NCBI GenBank assembly: GCA_041402005.1
Contig: JAWKTB010000010.1
Location: 1 to 32,541, forward strand
DNA length: 32,541 nucleotides
Source: JAJRXR01 sp041402005
GTDB lineage: Bacteria; Planctomycetota; Phycisphaerae; Phycisphaerales; UBA1924
Direction of reading: 5' to 3'
Every line of letters starts with the position of its first letter. The stretch's first letter is position 1. Shown piece by piece: positions 13,772 through 22,548 of this stretch. Position numbers and translations under genes: made by a program. Below the pieces are notes generated by a model. The model made no database searches. It saw nothing but the letters and a program-made list of their open reading frames with translations, and was not told the DNA's origin.

Positions 13772-15850
13772 GTGCGCGGCTGTACCGCGACCTCCGCCCT
13801 TTGTTGACGCACTCGAAGACGCGGGCGAGCTGCGTCGGATCCGCACGCGGGTGAGCCCGGTGCTGGAGATCGCGGCGGTCGCAGTCGAGTCAGCCGCACG
13901 CCGGCCGCGAGCCTCCGAGCGGGCGGCGCGCCCGCACGGACCCCGCCCACCACGCCAAGCCGGCGGCCCGGCAGCATGCTCTTCGAGAACGTCGAGGGTC
14001 GGACTTCCCCGTCCTCATCAACGCCTTCGGCAGCTACCGACGCATGGAGATGGCTCTCGGCGGACGCTCGTTCGAGGAGATCGGGCAGCGGATCGGAGAG
14101 CTCGTCAGGCCCGAGCCGCCCCTTCCACTCGGCCAGGCGATCGCCAAAGGCGGGGATGCTCGCGCGCTCTGAAGATCGCCCCGAAGCGCGCGCCGGGCGT
14201 GGCGCCTGCCAGGAGGTCGTGCTGACCGGGTGACGAGATCGACCTGACGCGTCTGGGCATGCTCCGGTGTTGGCCCCTCGATGGCGACTTCGCCGCCCTC
14301 GGGTATCCGCCTGATGTCAACGAGGGTGTGCCGAAGCGGGGAGCACAGGGCGATCTCGCGAGAGGTGGGACCGGTCGTATCGCGGGCGGTACATCACGCT
14401 TTGGCGAGGTGCACACGATCCCGCCGGAAGCGATCGGCACGCGCACGGCGCGGCTCGCACAATATCGGGATGTACCGGGTGCAACTGCTGGGCAGGCCGC
14501 CTGGCGATGCACTGGCACATGCCACGGCAGGGCGGCACTGGAGGAGCTGGAAGCAGCTTGGCGAAGCGATGCCGGTCGCGATCGTGCTGGGCAGGGCGAG
14601 CGTGCTGGCGTACGCGACGTGCCCGCTGCCTCCGGGATCAGCGAGCTGCTGATGGCGGGGTTCCTGAACGGCGGGATCCGGCTCATTCGATGCGCGCCGG
14701 AGCATGCCCTTGTGGATCCCGGCGGACGCGGAGATCGTGGTCAGGGGTTCGTGCGCTGGACGCGGGGTTCCCGGGGTGGGTTCCGGGCGAGTCCGGCGGG
14801 ACCGCTCGGGCCCGGGGCGGCGTTCGAGGAGCCCGTTCGGCGACCACACGGGTTTCTACTCGATGCTGATCGGTACCCGGTGATGGAGATGCACGGCGGT
14901 GACGCATCGGCGGGAGGGCAGTGTATCCGACGACGATCGTGGGGCCGCCGCCGCGGAGGTTACTACCTGGGCGAGCGACCGAGCGGGTCATGCTGCCGCT
15001 CTTGCGGACGTTGATCCCGGACATCGAGGACTACCACCTGCCGATGTTCGGGGCGTTCCACAACGGCGCGTTCATCAGGATCAGGAAGCAGTACCCGCTG
15101 CACGCTCGGCAGGTGATGCACGCGGTCTGGGGGCGGGGCAGATGTCGTGGACGAAGACGGTGTTCGTGGTGGACGAGGATGTGGACGTGCACGATGCGCA
15201 CCGGTGTTGGGGGCGTGCGCCCGAGTGGTGCCGCCTTGGCGTGGCTATCGAGCGCGTGAACGGACCACTGGACATCCTGGACCACGCAGCCGCGGCTGGG
15301 AGCGGGGACCAAGATCGGGTTCGACTGCACACGCAAGATCCCGGGCGAGGAGGTCGGGGGCGTCGATGTCACGGGGGAGGGCTGGGTCGCGGACCGGGAG
15401 AGCGTCCGTGGCGAGCTGCTCGGGCGGGCGCGCACGATCGAGGGTGTTCTTGACATCGCCCTGAACGAGGACGCGCCGGGGTGGGCGTTCGTGCGGGTGG
15501 ACCGGGGGTTCGACGAGGCGGGGCGGGCGGGGCTCGGGCGGCGGGTGATCGGCGAGCTGATGAAGATCCCGTTCGAGCGGGCGGCGCGGTTTGTTGTCGT
15601 GCTGGGGCGGGACGTGGACGTTTTCGACACGGGGCGGGCGATGTTCCACTGGGCGGCGAACTTCGACGCGGGGCGGGACGCGGTCTGGTCGGGGGACCGG
15701 GTGGCGTTCGACGCGACGGCGAAGACGGCGGGGGATGCGTACGACGGCGAGCCAGTACGTCGGTGGCCGCCGGAGCCGCGGTTCGACGAGGCGACCTTGG
15801 CGCTGATCGAGCGGCGGTGGGGGGAGTATGGGATTGAGGGGGGCGGATAG
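13772..15850 (+). pseudogene. UbiD-family decarboxylase, frame-broken at many points
   Basis: Reading across all three frames gives an almost continuous UbiD/menaquinone-type decarboxylase (prenylated-FMN enzyme). Pieces in order: LYRDLRP (13780), FVDALEDAGELRRIRTRVSP (13800), FENVEG (13982), DFPVLINAFGSYRRMEMALGG (14002), KIAPKRAPG (14172), ACQEVVLTG (14206), DEIDLTRLGMLRCWPLDGDF (14233), NIGMYRVQLLG (14462), HWRSWKQLGEAMPVAIVLG (14537), ISELLMAGFLNGG (14638), DAGFPGW (14759), DHTGFYSM (14842), DRYPVMEM (14871), VYPTTIVGPPP (14921), ATERVMLPLLRTLIPDIEDY (14976), HNGAFIRIRKQYPLHAR (15060), SWTKTVFVVDEDVDVHD (15143), and from about 15297 an unbroken C-terminus to the TAG at 15848-15850. At least 15 frame changes occur before 15300 and none after. 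Start codon unresolved. As written it cannot encode the enzyme; local sequence error is at least as likely as true decay. Confidence 0.8.
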
Positions 15851-15877
15851 GAGGAGGAGGGGGAGGAGTGGCAGATA

Positions 15878-15916
15878 GCCCCTCACCCCGGCCCACTACC
15901 CGGAGGGGAGAGGGAG
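15878..15916. repeat. Small intergenic repeat with CCCCTC/GAGGGG arms
   Basis: CCCCTC (15879-15884) and GAGGGG (15903-15908) form a 6-bp inverted repeat inside the sequence CCTCACCCCGGCCC...GGAGGGGAGAGGG. Strings of this type occur as dispersed intergenic repeats in many GC-rich bacteria. It separates the convergent ubiD-like and carboxypeptidase genes. Confidence 0.4.
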
Positions 15917-15922
15917 GCCGAG

Positions 15923-17431
15923 TTAGTCGGTCGGCGCCGTCGCGGTGATTGGGGCGTTCTTGGTGAGCCACTTGTCGATCTCGGCGACGAAGGCTTCGTG
16001 GAAGCGTTTGGCGTTGGGGGTGTGGCGGTCGCGTTCGTTGAGGAGGAGGGAGAAGACGACGGTGTGCCCGGAGCGAGGGTCGATGACGTAGCCGGAGAGG
16101 GAGTAGACGCCGTCGAGGTAGCCGCTCTTGGCCTTGATGACGTTGTTGATCTGGACGTTCTTGAAGCGTGAGGTGAGGGTGCCCTCGCCGGGGGTGGCGA
16201 GCGAGGCGAGGAAGGGCTCGAAGAGGGTGGGGTCGTCGGCGATCATGTCGAGCCAGGCGGCGAGCGTGGCGGTGGAGACGCGGTTGTCACGGCTCATGCC
16301 CGAGCCGTCGACGATCTGGGTTGTGGAGGCGTACTGGGCGCCGAGGCGTTCGGAGAGGAGCATGCGGACGACGGTGGCGCCGTTGGACCATGAGCCGGGG
16401 TTCGACGTGACCTCGTGCCCGATGCGTTTGAGCAGGGCCTCGGCGTAGAGGTTGTACGAGTCGGTGTTGCACCGGCGCAGGACGTCGGAGAGGCGGGTCG
16501 TCACGCGCGCGACGGGGGTGGCTTCGTCGAATCTGTCGGCGGGCTCGGCGAGGCGCACGTTGTCGGCGAGTGAGGGCGAGAGGGCGACGCCGGCGGTGGC
16601 GAGCTCCCGGGCGAGGAGCTTGGCGGTGAAGGTCGGGGGCTCGTGGATGGCGGCGAGGATGGGCTCGGGGAGGGGGGAGCTGATCTGGCCGTAGAGCGTG
16701 AAGTCGTTGGTGGGGCGTGGCCTGGCGACCCAGGTGGTGTTGCGTCCAGTCCGGATGGTGCGGGCGTGGTTCTCGATGGAGATGCCGGGGACCTGGGGCT
16801 CGTACTCGATGGTGGGCTCGGCGCCGGCGCCGTTGGGCGAGGGGCTGACGTAGACGGAGATGACGTTGGCGTGGAAGTTGAGGCCGCCGATCTCGGCGCA
16901 GTACCAGCGGTTGAGGTCCTTGTCGGGCCATGAGGGGTGGGCCCACTCGCGGTCGAAGACGCGGTCGTCGACGACGATCTGGTCGAGCGTTGGGGGGGCG
17001 GCGCGGGCGACGGCGGCGGCGAGGCTCTCGAGCAGGTCGCCGGCGGTCATCGGGGGCTCGGAGGCCGAGAGGATCGCGGGGTCACCCAGGGCGGGGTCGC
17101 CCGAGCCCTTGATGACGAGCGTGGAGGCGTCGAGCAGGAGGTCGGTCTGGAAGACGAAGTCGGGGCCGAGGGTGATGAGGGCGGCGGCGGAGGTGAGGAG
17201 CTTCTGGTTGGAGGCGGGGATGAGGGGCTTGTCGGCGTTGCGGGAGGCGAGGATGTCGCCGGTGGCGGCGTCGATGACGCAGACGCCGACGTCGGCGCCG
17301 CCGAGATCGATGTCGGAGAGCAGGTCGCGGAGCTTGGCGTCGAGCGGGCCGCCCCACGTGAGGGGCGTGAGGGCGCCCAGGGCAAGGGTGAATGAGCAGG
17401 CGAGAAGTCCAGGTCGGCGCAGGCGAATCAT
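15923..17431 (-). CDS. dacB: D-alanyl-D-alanine carboxypeptidase/endopeptidase (PBP4 type, peptidase S13)
   Basis: A 502-residue exported penicillin-binding protein of the S13 family, which trims or cleaves peptidoglycan peptides in the periplasm. Signal peptide: MIRLRRPGLLACSFTLALGA with a likely cut near residue 28. Active-site motifs are S-x-x-K as PASNQKLLT (Ser74, Lys77), S-x-N as TDSYNLYAEALLKR in the middle, and K-S-G as KAKSGYLDGVYSLSGYV towards the C-terminus (K-T/S-G box). LASRNADKPLIPASNQK and VIKGSGDPALGDP are typical S13 stretches. An inserted domain between the first two motifs is normal for PBP4. The ATG at 17431 is chosen over one 21 bases upstream because GGAGGG lies 6 bases before it. 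Its presence indicates that peptidoglycan is made in this organism. Confidence 0.93.
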   Translation of the reverse strand: MIRLRRPGLLACSFTLALGALTPLTWGGPLDAKLRDLLSDIDLGGADVGVCVIDAATGDILASRNADKPLIPASNQKLLTSAAALITLGPDFVFQTDLLLDASTLVIKGSGDPALGDPAILSASEPPMTAGDLLESLAAAVARAAPPTLDQIVVDDRVFDREWAHPSWPDKDLNRWYCAEIGGLNFHANVISVYVSPSPNGAGAEPTIEYEPQVPGISIENHARTIRTGRNTTWVARPRPTNDFTLYGQISSPLPEPILAAIHEPPTFTAKLLARELATAGVALSPSLADNVRLAEPADRFDEATPVARVTTRLSDVLRRCNTDSYNLYAEALLKRIGHEVTSNPGSWSNGATVVRMLLSERLGAQYASTTQIVDGSGMSRDNRVSTATLAAWLDMIADDPTLFEPFLASLATPGEGTLTSRFKNVQINNVIKAKSGYLDGVYSLSGYVIDPRSGHTVVFSLLLNERDRHTPNAKRFHEAFVAEIDKWLTKNAPITATAPTD

Positions 17432-17506
17432 GCGGATCCCTCCGTGGATCACGTGATCGGCGAGACGATAACAGACTGTCCGAAAGTTCGTGGAAAGCGG
17501 GCCAGA

Positions 17507-17959
17507 TCAGGCCGGGGCGGCGGCGGCCTGGAGCAGCTTGGCCTGCAGCTTGAGCAGGTCGTCGATCTGGCTCTGAGCCGTCAGGGGCCACTCGGCCCAG
17601 AGGACGCCGGCGACGTACGTCGCGTTCACGATCCCCTCACGGGCGACCCGAGGGAGCGAGCGGAGGCCGACGGCGTCAATCTCGGCGCCGGGGATCGCCA
17701 TCGCGAGGGCGACGCGTCCGGGCTGGGGGACGAGGAAGGCGCGGGGGCGGTCCTTGTCGAGGTGGTAGGCCAGGCACCAGCGCCAGGGGATGCCCCGCCA
17801 CTCGAGGGATTCGGAGAGGGATTCGAGCTTGGTCAGCCCGTCGCGGGCGGCGTCGAGTAGGCGACGCTCGTCCTGGGAGAGCTCCCCGAGCAGGGCTTCG
17901 ACGTCCGGGCGGGCGAAGCGGTTCTTCCAGGCGGGGGTGGTGGACTGGGTGCTGGGCAT
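17507..17959 (-). CDS. Hypothetical protein (150 aa)
   Basis: I do not recognise this protein. It has no signal peptide or membrane segment. The N-terminal half is helical and charged (PDVEALLGELSQDERRLLDA); the middle contains a Trp-rich block, LEWRGIPWRWCLAYHL near 52-67, followed by RPRAFLVPQPGRVALAMAIP near 71-90, which looks like a small beta sheet; the end is a helix LLKLQAKLLQAAAA. The start ATG at 17959 is supported by GGAGG 6 bases upstream. It lies upstream of the carboxypeptidase gene on the same strand (75-base gap), divergent from the response regulator. Codon use is like that of its neighbours, so it is a real gene of unknown role. Confidence 0.65.
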   Translation of the reverse strand: MPSTQSTTPAWKNRFARPDVEALLGELSQDERRLLDAARDGLTKLESLSESLEWRGIPWRWCLAYHLDKDRPRAFLVPQPGRVALAMAIPGAEIDAVGLRSLPRVAREGIVNATYVAGVLWAEWPLTAQSQIDDLLKLQAKLLQAAAAPA

Positions 17960-18097
17960 GAACGCCTCCGGGGCCCGGGGCGAGCGGGTAGGCTCGACGG
18001 CGGGCGGCTATCGTTGGGATTATTGGCGTCTCAGGGGCAAGGAGTTGCATCGCCGTCGAGAGGCGGCCCCTGGGAGCCCTGAGGCTCGGAGGCGGGG

Positions 18098-18589
18098 ATG
18101 GCGGACGCGAGCGAAGGCCAGGCGGGCGTCTCGGCGGCGCTGGACACCAGCGAGGCCCGGATCCTGCTCGTCGACGACAACGCCCAGAACCTCGAACTCC
18201 TCCAGGCTTACCTGGACGAGCTGGGGTGCGAGGTGGACGCGTGCGCCGACGGGATCGAGGCGCTCTCACTCATCCGCGACCGCCAGCCGGACCTCATCCT
18301 GCTCGACATCATGATGCCCCGGATGAGCGGGTATCAGCTGTGCGAGAGCGTCAAGGGGGACGCGGCGACGAAGGACATCCCGATCATCATGGTGACGGCT
18401 CTGTCCGAGGTCGGGGACGTGGAGCGGGCGGTGGACGCGGGGGCGGATGACTTCCTGACGAAGCCGGTCAACAAGCTGGAGCTGCTGACGCGAGTGCGTT
18501 CGCTGCTGCGCGTGCGCAAGCTCAAGCGGCGCCTCGACGAGGCGATCGCGGAGGTGCGTCGCCTCGGGGGGCGTGAGGGCGCTCGCTAG
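18098..18589 (+). CDS. Single-domain response regulator (CheY-like receiver)
   Basis: A 163-residue protein made of one receiver domain between a 20-residue Ala-rich leader and a short basic helix. Key residues are the acidic pair in ILLVDDNAQNLELL (about 23-36), the phosphorylated Asp in PDLILLDIMMPRMSGYQL (about 64-81), the Thr of IIMVTALSE, and the Lys of DDFLTKPVNKLELL. The sequence resembles the first receiver of PleD-type and hybrid-kinase regulators. No output domain is present, so it should work by binding a partner when phosphorylated. The C-terminal RVRKLKRRLDEAIAEVRRL is a likely coiled coil. GGAGG lies 7 bases before the ATG. Its kinase is not in the window. Confidence 0.93.
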   Translation: MADASEGQAGVSAALDTSEARILLVDDNAQNLELLQAYLDELGCEVDACADGIEALSLIRDRQPDLILLDIMMPRMSGYQLCESVKGDAATKDIPIIMVTALSEVGDVERAVDAGADDFLTKPVNKLELLTRVRSLLRVRKLKRRLDEAIAEVRRLGGREGAR

Positions 18590-18597
18590 CGGCGCTC

Positions 18598-19914
18598 TCA
18601 GGGGCAGCCCTCGCCGAACAGGCCCAGGAACGCGACGATATCCGAGAAGTCCCACTGTCCGAAGGGCTCGGCGAGGTCGGCGTCCGGGCTCATCGTGGCG
18701 AAGGCGGTGAGGAAAGCGACGACGTCGGAGAAGTCGATCTGGCCGTAGGGCTCGGCGAGGTCGGCGCCATTGCACCCCGCTGGGGCGGCGGCGGGGAGGA
18801 TGAGATCGACGATGACGGGGCGGTGGTCGGAGGCGATGCCCGAGGCGACGCCGGGCGAGCCGGGGAAACCGTTGACGGGGTAGGGGAGGACGCTCGTGGT
18901 CACGCCGGAGCCACTGGATCGGAAGACGAAGGAGCGGCGGAGGGTGGCGATGGAGTCCTGGTAGACGATGTAGTCGAGCTTGGAGCCGCTCTGCGTGCTG
19001 GTTTCGCCGGAGATGGGGTGGGAGGCGAAGTCGGGCATGCAGTCGGAGCGGTCGCGGTCGGTGCCGTCGGAGCCGCCGAGGGTTCCGGCCTGCCACATGG
19101 TGGTGGCGGGGAAGGAGTAGTTGGACTGGTTCCAGTCGCCGCCCCAGACGATGGGGGTGTTGGCGTCGAGCACATTGCCGGCGGAGGGGAGGATGACCTT
19201 GGAGTTGGGGTCGGAGACACCCGTGCCCATGCCGTTGTAGTAGGCGTCGAGGAAGTAGGCGATGTTGCCGGTGGCCTTGACTCGCTCGTTGAAGCTGTCG
19301 GTGTCGCCGAAGGCCTTGAGGTGGCAGGTGCCGGCGACGAGGTCGCCCGCGTAGATCTCGTCGGGGAGGTCGATCTCGGCGAACATGAAGCCGCGGATGC
19401 CGCCGTTGCCGCCCTGCTCGTAGGGGGCGGCGGGGTCGTCGAGGAGGAAGAAGTCGGAGGCGGTGGCCTGGGAATCGCCGTTGATGTCGGCGAAGGGGTA
19501 GCGGGAGAGGATGACGTTGCGGTTGAAGGAGTCGGAGACAGAGGAGACGAAGATGTAGGGCAGGTCGTAGTCGGGCTCGAAGAACTGGACGTAGATGGGC
19601 GTGCCGGGGCCGCCGTGGAGGAACTGGCTGACCTGCTGGATGAGGATGGCCTGGGAGTCGCCGTTGCCGCATTCCTGGAGGAAGAGGACGTCGGGCTGCA
19701 TGGCGGCGACGATGCGGACGAGGGCGTTCCACTGATTGATGCTGTCGTCGCGGAGGGTGTTGTCGGCGGCGATGCCGTCGAGGATGTTCCAGGTCATCAC
19801 GCGGAGATCGGTCTGGTCGGACTTTCCCCAGTCGGCGTGCGTGGGGTCCCACTGAGCGAGGGCGGGGCCGGTGGCGATGGCGGCGAGCAGCAGGGCGGCG
19901 GATCGAGTTCGCAT
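18598..19914 (-). CDS. Secreted endonuclease/exonuclease/phosphatase-family protein with GC-type dockerin end
   Basis: A 438-residue exported protein. The signal peptide is MRTRSAALLLAAIATGPALA. The central 330 residues have the exonuclease III/DNase I-like fold: LRVMTWNILDGIAAD (Asn), DVLFLQECGNGDS (metal-binding Glu), RNVILSRYP, VWGGDWNQSN (the D-x-N pair) and IASDHRPVIVDL (Asp-His near the end of the fold). The C-terminus has two repeats, DLAEPYGQIDFSDVVAFL and DLAEPFGQWDFSDIVAFL, ending in GEGCP, the GC-type dockerin-like module of Phycisphaerales secreted proteins. Such a domain suggests attachment or sorting at the cell surface, by a mechanism not known to me. The ATG at 19914 follows GAGGA and starts the signal peptide. 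Substrate (nucleic acid or phosphoester) unresolved. Confidence 0.88.
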   Translation of the reverse strand: MRTRSAALLLAAIATGPALAQWDPTHADWGKSDQTDLRVMTWNILDGIAADNTLRDDSINQWNALVRIVAAMQPDVLFLQECGNGDSQAILIQQVSQFLHGGPGTPIYVQFFEPDYDLPYIFVSSVSDSFNRNVILSRYPFADINGDSQATASDFFLLDDPAAPYEQGGNGGIRGFMFAEIDLPDEIYAGDLVAGTCHLKAFGDTDSFNERVKATGNIAYFLDAYYNGMGTGVSDPNSKVILPSAGNVLDANTPIVWGGDWNQSNYSFPATTMWQAGTLGGSDGTDRDRSDCMPDFASHPISGETSTQSGSKLDYIVYQDSIATLRRSFVFRSSGSGVTTSVLPYPVNGFPGSPGVASGIASDHRPVIVDLILPAAAPAGCNGADLAEPYGQIDFSDVVAFLTAFATMSPDADLAEPFGQWDFSDIVAFLGLFGEGCP

Positions 19915-20020
19915 GGGTCGTCCTCGGTTGGGGCCCGAGCGGGCAAAGACTGCGCAAAGTTTACCCGCTTTGCGAGCGGGATCCGACTCTGGAACCCCGG
20001 GTCTGGGCGAGGGATGGGAC

Positions 20021-20054
20021 AAAAAACGCCGCCCGCGCGTTGGCGCGGGCGGCG
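20021..20054 (-). terminator. Intrinsic terminator after the large dockerin-type gene
   Basis: On the minus strand the 12-bp stem between 20054-20043 and 20038-20027 (arm CGCCGCCCGCGC) closes a 4-base loop and is followed by six T (20026-20021). It lies 54 bases after the stop of the gene at 20109-22235. Confidence 0.9.
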
Positions 20055-20108
20055 TGGAAGTGCTGACGAGGTCCGATCAGGCGGGGCCTGCCGGGCACTC
20101 GATCGCGA

Positions 20109-22235
20109 TTACGGGCATCCCTCGCCGAAGGCGGTGAGGAAGGCGATGACGTCGGAGAAGTCGAAGACGCCCATGGGGGGCGCGAGGTCGGCGGCCGGGT
20201 CCATGGTGCCGAAGGCGGTGAGGAAGGCGATGACGTCGGAGAAGTCGAGGGTGCCGTAGGGGATGGCCAGGTCAGCCGCGTTGCAGCCGGGGTTGGCGGG
20301 GGCGGGGGCCTGACCGACGAAGAGAAGGGCGTGGTAGCCCTCGTCCTCGGAGGCGGGGTCGCCACCGCCGGAGGTCGGGTCATCGAAGTCGCCGTCGCCG
20401 TCGACGTCGTAGACGATCTTCGCGGCGACGACGACGCCGCCGTTGGTCTTGGGATCGGCGGGGTCGAGCCCGCTGGCGGGGGCGTTGTCCCAGCAGGTGC
20501 CGCGGACGTTGGAGGAGTAGAAGCCGCCGGAGGAGATGGAGTTGGAGTCGGCGATCTCGAGGAACTGGACCTGCCAGTCGGTGTCGGAGTTGACGCCGTG
20601 GACGACCTGGCCGAGCTCGAGGACGAGCTCGAGGCGGTAGCAGAAGTTGGTGGCGTCGTAGATGGCGCGGACGAGGGCGGTGTCGAAGTCGGAGGCGTCG
20701 GGGATGGTGTCGCCGTTGGTGTCGATGCGGTTGTAGAGCTCGACGGCGGAGAGGAACCAGACGTTGCCGGCGCCGTCGATGGCGGGGCAGGAGATGGAGG
20801 GGCCGGAGGGGGCGCCCGGGATGTTCTGGAGGTAGGTGAGGCGACCGACCGCGGCGCCGGTCTCGTCGCAGAGGGGCTTGCCGCCGCCGTTGTTGTTGAC
20901 GTCGGTCCAGGCGGCGAGGGTCCACTGGACGCTGGAGGCGTCCTCGTTGAAGCGTGCGACGAGGATGTGGTTGAAGGGGGAGTTGTTGCCGGCGGTGAAC
21001 TCGTCGAAGGTGGCGGCGACGAGGCCGCGACCCTGACCGTCGGCGCCGACGGCGACCTGACCGACGCCGCCGCGGAACGCGACCTGGTCGTGGTAGTGGT
21101 CAAAGGTGCCGAGGACGGTGGAGAGGGGGTAGGCGTCGCAGGGATCGGTGACGATCGCGGGCGGCGCGAAGCTGTGCTTCTCGACGACGCCGAGGGCGGC
21201 GCTGGCGCTCCAGACGTCGAGGACGTTGGTGGGGAAGGCGCCGTCGACGTTGAGCTGAGAGCAGGTCCAGACGCCGGAGGCGAGGGGGGTCTTGGGGGAG
21301 CCGCCGACCTCGCCGCGGGTCGAGCCGCCGACGAGCTGGGTGGTGTCGGAGATGACGGGGCCGGCGCCGCGGACCCAGGCGTTGGCGAAGGAGCCTGTGG
21401 AGACGGCGCCCGGGGCGCCGAAGGTGCTCTGGGCGATGCAGTTGGGGGCGACGTAGGTGTTGGCGGTATCGCCGACGACGATGCCGTCGGTGGCGTCGAA
21501 GGTGGCGCCGCCGGAGATCTGGTTGATCGCGGTGTTGCTGCGGAGGTCGACGTTGACGCGGAAGAGGTTGTTGCCGGAGACGGGGGGGCCGCCGGCGGCG
21601 CCGAAGCCATCGGCGCGGAAGTAGTTGTTGGCGTTGGCGTCGATGGAGATGCCGCCGAGGGAGGCGGTGTCCGCGGAGGCGTTGGACGTGCCACAGACGG
21701 CGGCCTGGACGCGCTTGACGTAGAGGCGGGAGGGGTCGGCGGGGTTGTAGTTGATGATGGAGGAGACGACGCCCGAGTGGTTGAAGCCACCGTCGTTGGT
21801 GGCGAACTCGACGATGGTGGCGGCGAGCTGGTTGGAGTTTCCGTTGGCGTTGATGATGCTGCCCATCATGTTGTTGGTGCGGTGGACGCCGAAGCCGGGC
21901 GAGCCCCAGCCCTCGTAGGTGCTGGAGGGGTAGGGGACGCCGGTGAGCAGGTCGGGGCTGACGGCCTGGGCGGAGGAGAGGTTGTTGAAGAACATGGAGG
22001 AGGACTTGCTGGTCTTGATGATCGGGGCGATGCCGAAGCGTGTGCCCTTGGAGGTGACCAGCTCGGCGAGGTCAACGACGTAGGCGCGGGTTTGGCTGGC
22101 GTCGTAGGGGCTCAGCGCGTCGCCCGGGAGGCCGTTGCCGCCGCCGGGGTTGGTGCTGACGCTGTCCTGCGCGAGCGCGGGGAATGCGGCGCCGGCAAGC
22201 AGGGCCACCGCCAAGGTCTTGGTGATCGATCGCAT
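20109..22235 (-). CDS. Large secreted protein with GC-type dockerin end
   Basis: A 708-residue exported protein of unknown function. The signal peptide is MRSITKTLAVALLAGAAFPA with cleavage likely after ALA at 20-22. The body is rich in Gly, Asn, Ser, Thr and Asp, with alternating hydrophobic stretches suggestive of a beta-rich (possibly beta-propeller-like) surface protein, and contains phrases like VFGTMDP-type loops and DTNGDTIPDASDFD, an EF-hand-like calcium loop, near residue 540. Pairs of Cys suggest disulfides. The C-terminus has the twin repeats DLAIPYGTLDFSDVIAFL and DLAPPMGVFDFSDVIAFL, ending in GEGCP as in the next gene downstream. The ATG at 22235 is preceded by GGAGA. It has its own terminator, so it is a separate unit from its neighbour. 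Confidence 0.85.
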   Translation of the reverse strand: MRSITKTLAVALLAGAAFPALAQDSVSTNPGGGNGLPGDALSPYDASQTRAYVVDLAELVTSKGTRFGIAPIIKTSKSSSMFFNNLSSAQAVSPDLLTGVPYPSSTYEGWGSPGFGVHRTNNMMGSIINANGNSNQLAATIVEFATNDGGFNHSGVVSSIINYNPADPSRLYVKRVQAAVCGTSNASADTASLGGISIDANANNYFRADGFGAAGGPPVSGNNLFRVNVDLRSNTAINQISGGATFDATDGIVVGDTANTYVAPNCIAQSTFGAPGAVSTGSFANAWVRGAGPVISDTTQLVGGSTRGEVGGSPKTPLASGVWTCSQLNVDGAFPTNVLDVWSASAALGVVEKHSFAPPAIVTDPCDAYPLSTVLGTFDHYHDQVAFRGGVGQVAVGADGQGRGLVAATFDEFTAGNNSPFNHILVARFNEDASSVQWTLAAWTDVNNNGGGKPLCDETGAAVGRLTYLQNIPGAPSGPSISCPAIDGAGNVWFLSAVELYNRIDTNGDTIPDASDFDTALVRAIYDATNFCYRLELVLELGQVVHGVNSDTDWQVQFLEIADSNSISSGGFYSSNVRGTCWDNAPASGLDPADPKTNGGVVVAAKIVYDVDGDGDFDDPTSGGGDPASEDEGYHALLFVGQAPAPANPGCNAADLAIPYGTLDFSDVIAFLTAFGTMDPAADLAPPMGVFDFSDVIAFLTAFGEGCP

Positions 22236-22548
22236 GCTCTGTTCTCCTCTGGTGCGATTGCTCGTGAATCGTGTGTGTCGGAACGATGTGCTCTTCGGAC
22301 TCGGAACGCCGGGCGCGGTCGTTGGCGCTCGGCGGGAACGAGTAACGACAACTCGTCGCGGTCTGTAGAGAGAGCCATCCCCGGCGGGGCCGGAACGATG
22401 GCGACCGCGCGACGGACCTCGCCTCTCCCCTGGCGTTCATAGGGTAGGCGAATTGGCCCATAGGATGGGGTTTCCGGGCGTTTGATTCGCGTGAAATGGG
22501 GGAGAGGAGCCCGATAAGCCCGCTTCCCGTTCGGGGGGTGGGCGGGGC
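22236..22548. other. 313-base gap between psuG and the large dockerin-type gene
   Basis: No gene or RNA is seen here. It must hold the promoter of the gene ending at 20109 (a Shine-Dalgarno GGAGA is at about 22241-22250 on the minus strand) and the transcript end of psuG. Weak A/T-rich points are near 22335-22345 and 22440-22470, but no convincing -35/-10 pair stands out. Confidence 0.5.

Noticed and set aside
13772..15300. Programmed frameshifting in ubiD
   Set aside because: Far too many changes, no slippery sites in common, and it also affects the adjacent gene on the other strand.
19961..21790. 609-codon minus-strand Pro/Ser/Thr-rich frame
   Set aside because: Same-strand out-of-frame shadow of the dockerin-type gene; it crosses that gene's stop and terminator.
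20331..22442. 703-codon plus-strand frame rich in Gly, Ala, Val, Asp opposite the large dockerin-type gene
   Set aside because: Low-complexity antisense shadow of a very GC-rich gene; no motif, signal or ribosome binding site.
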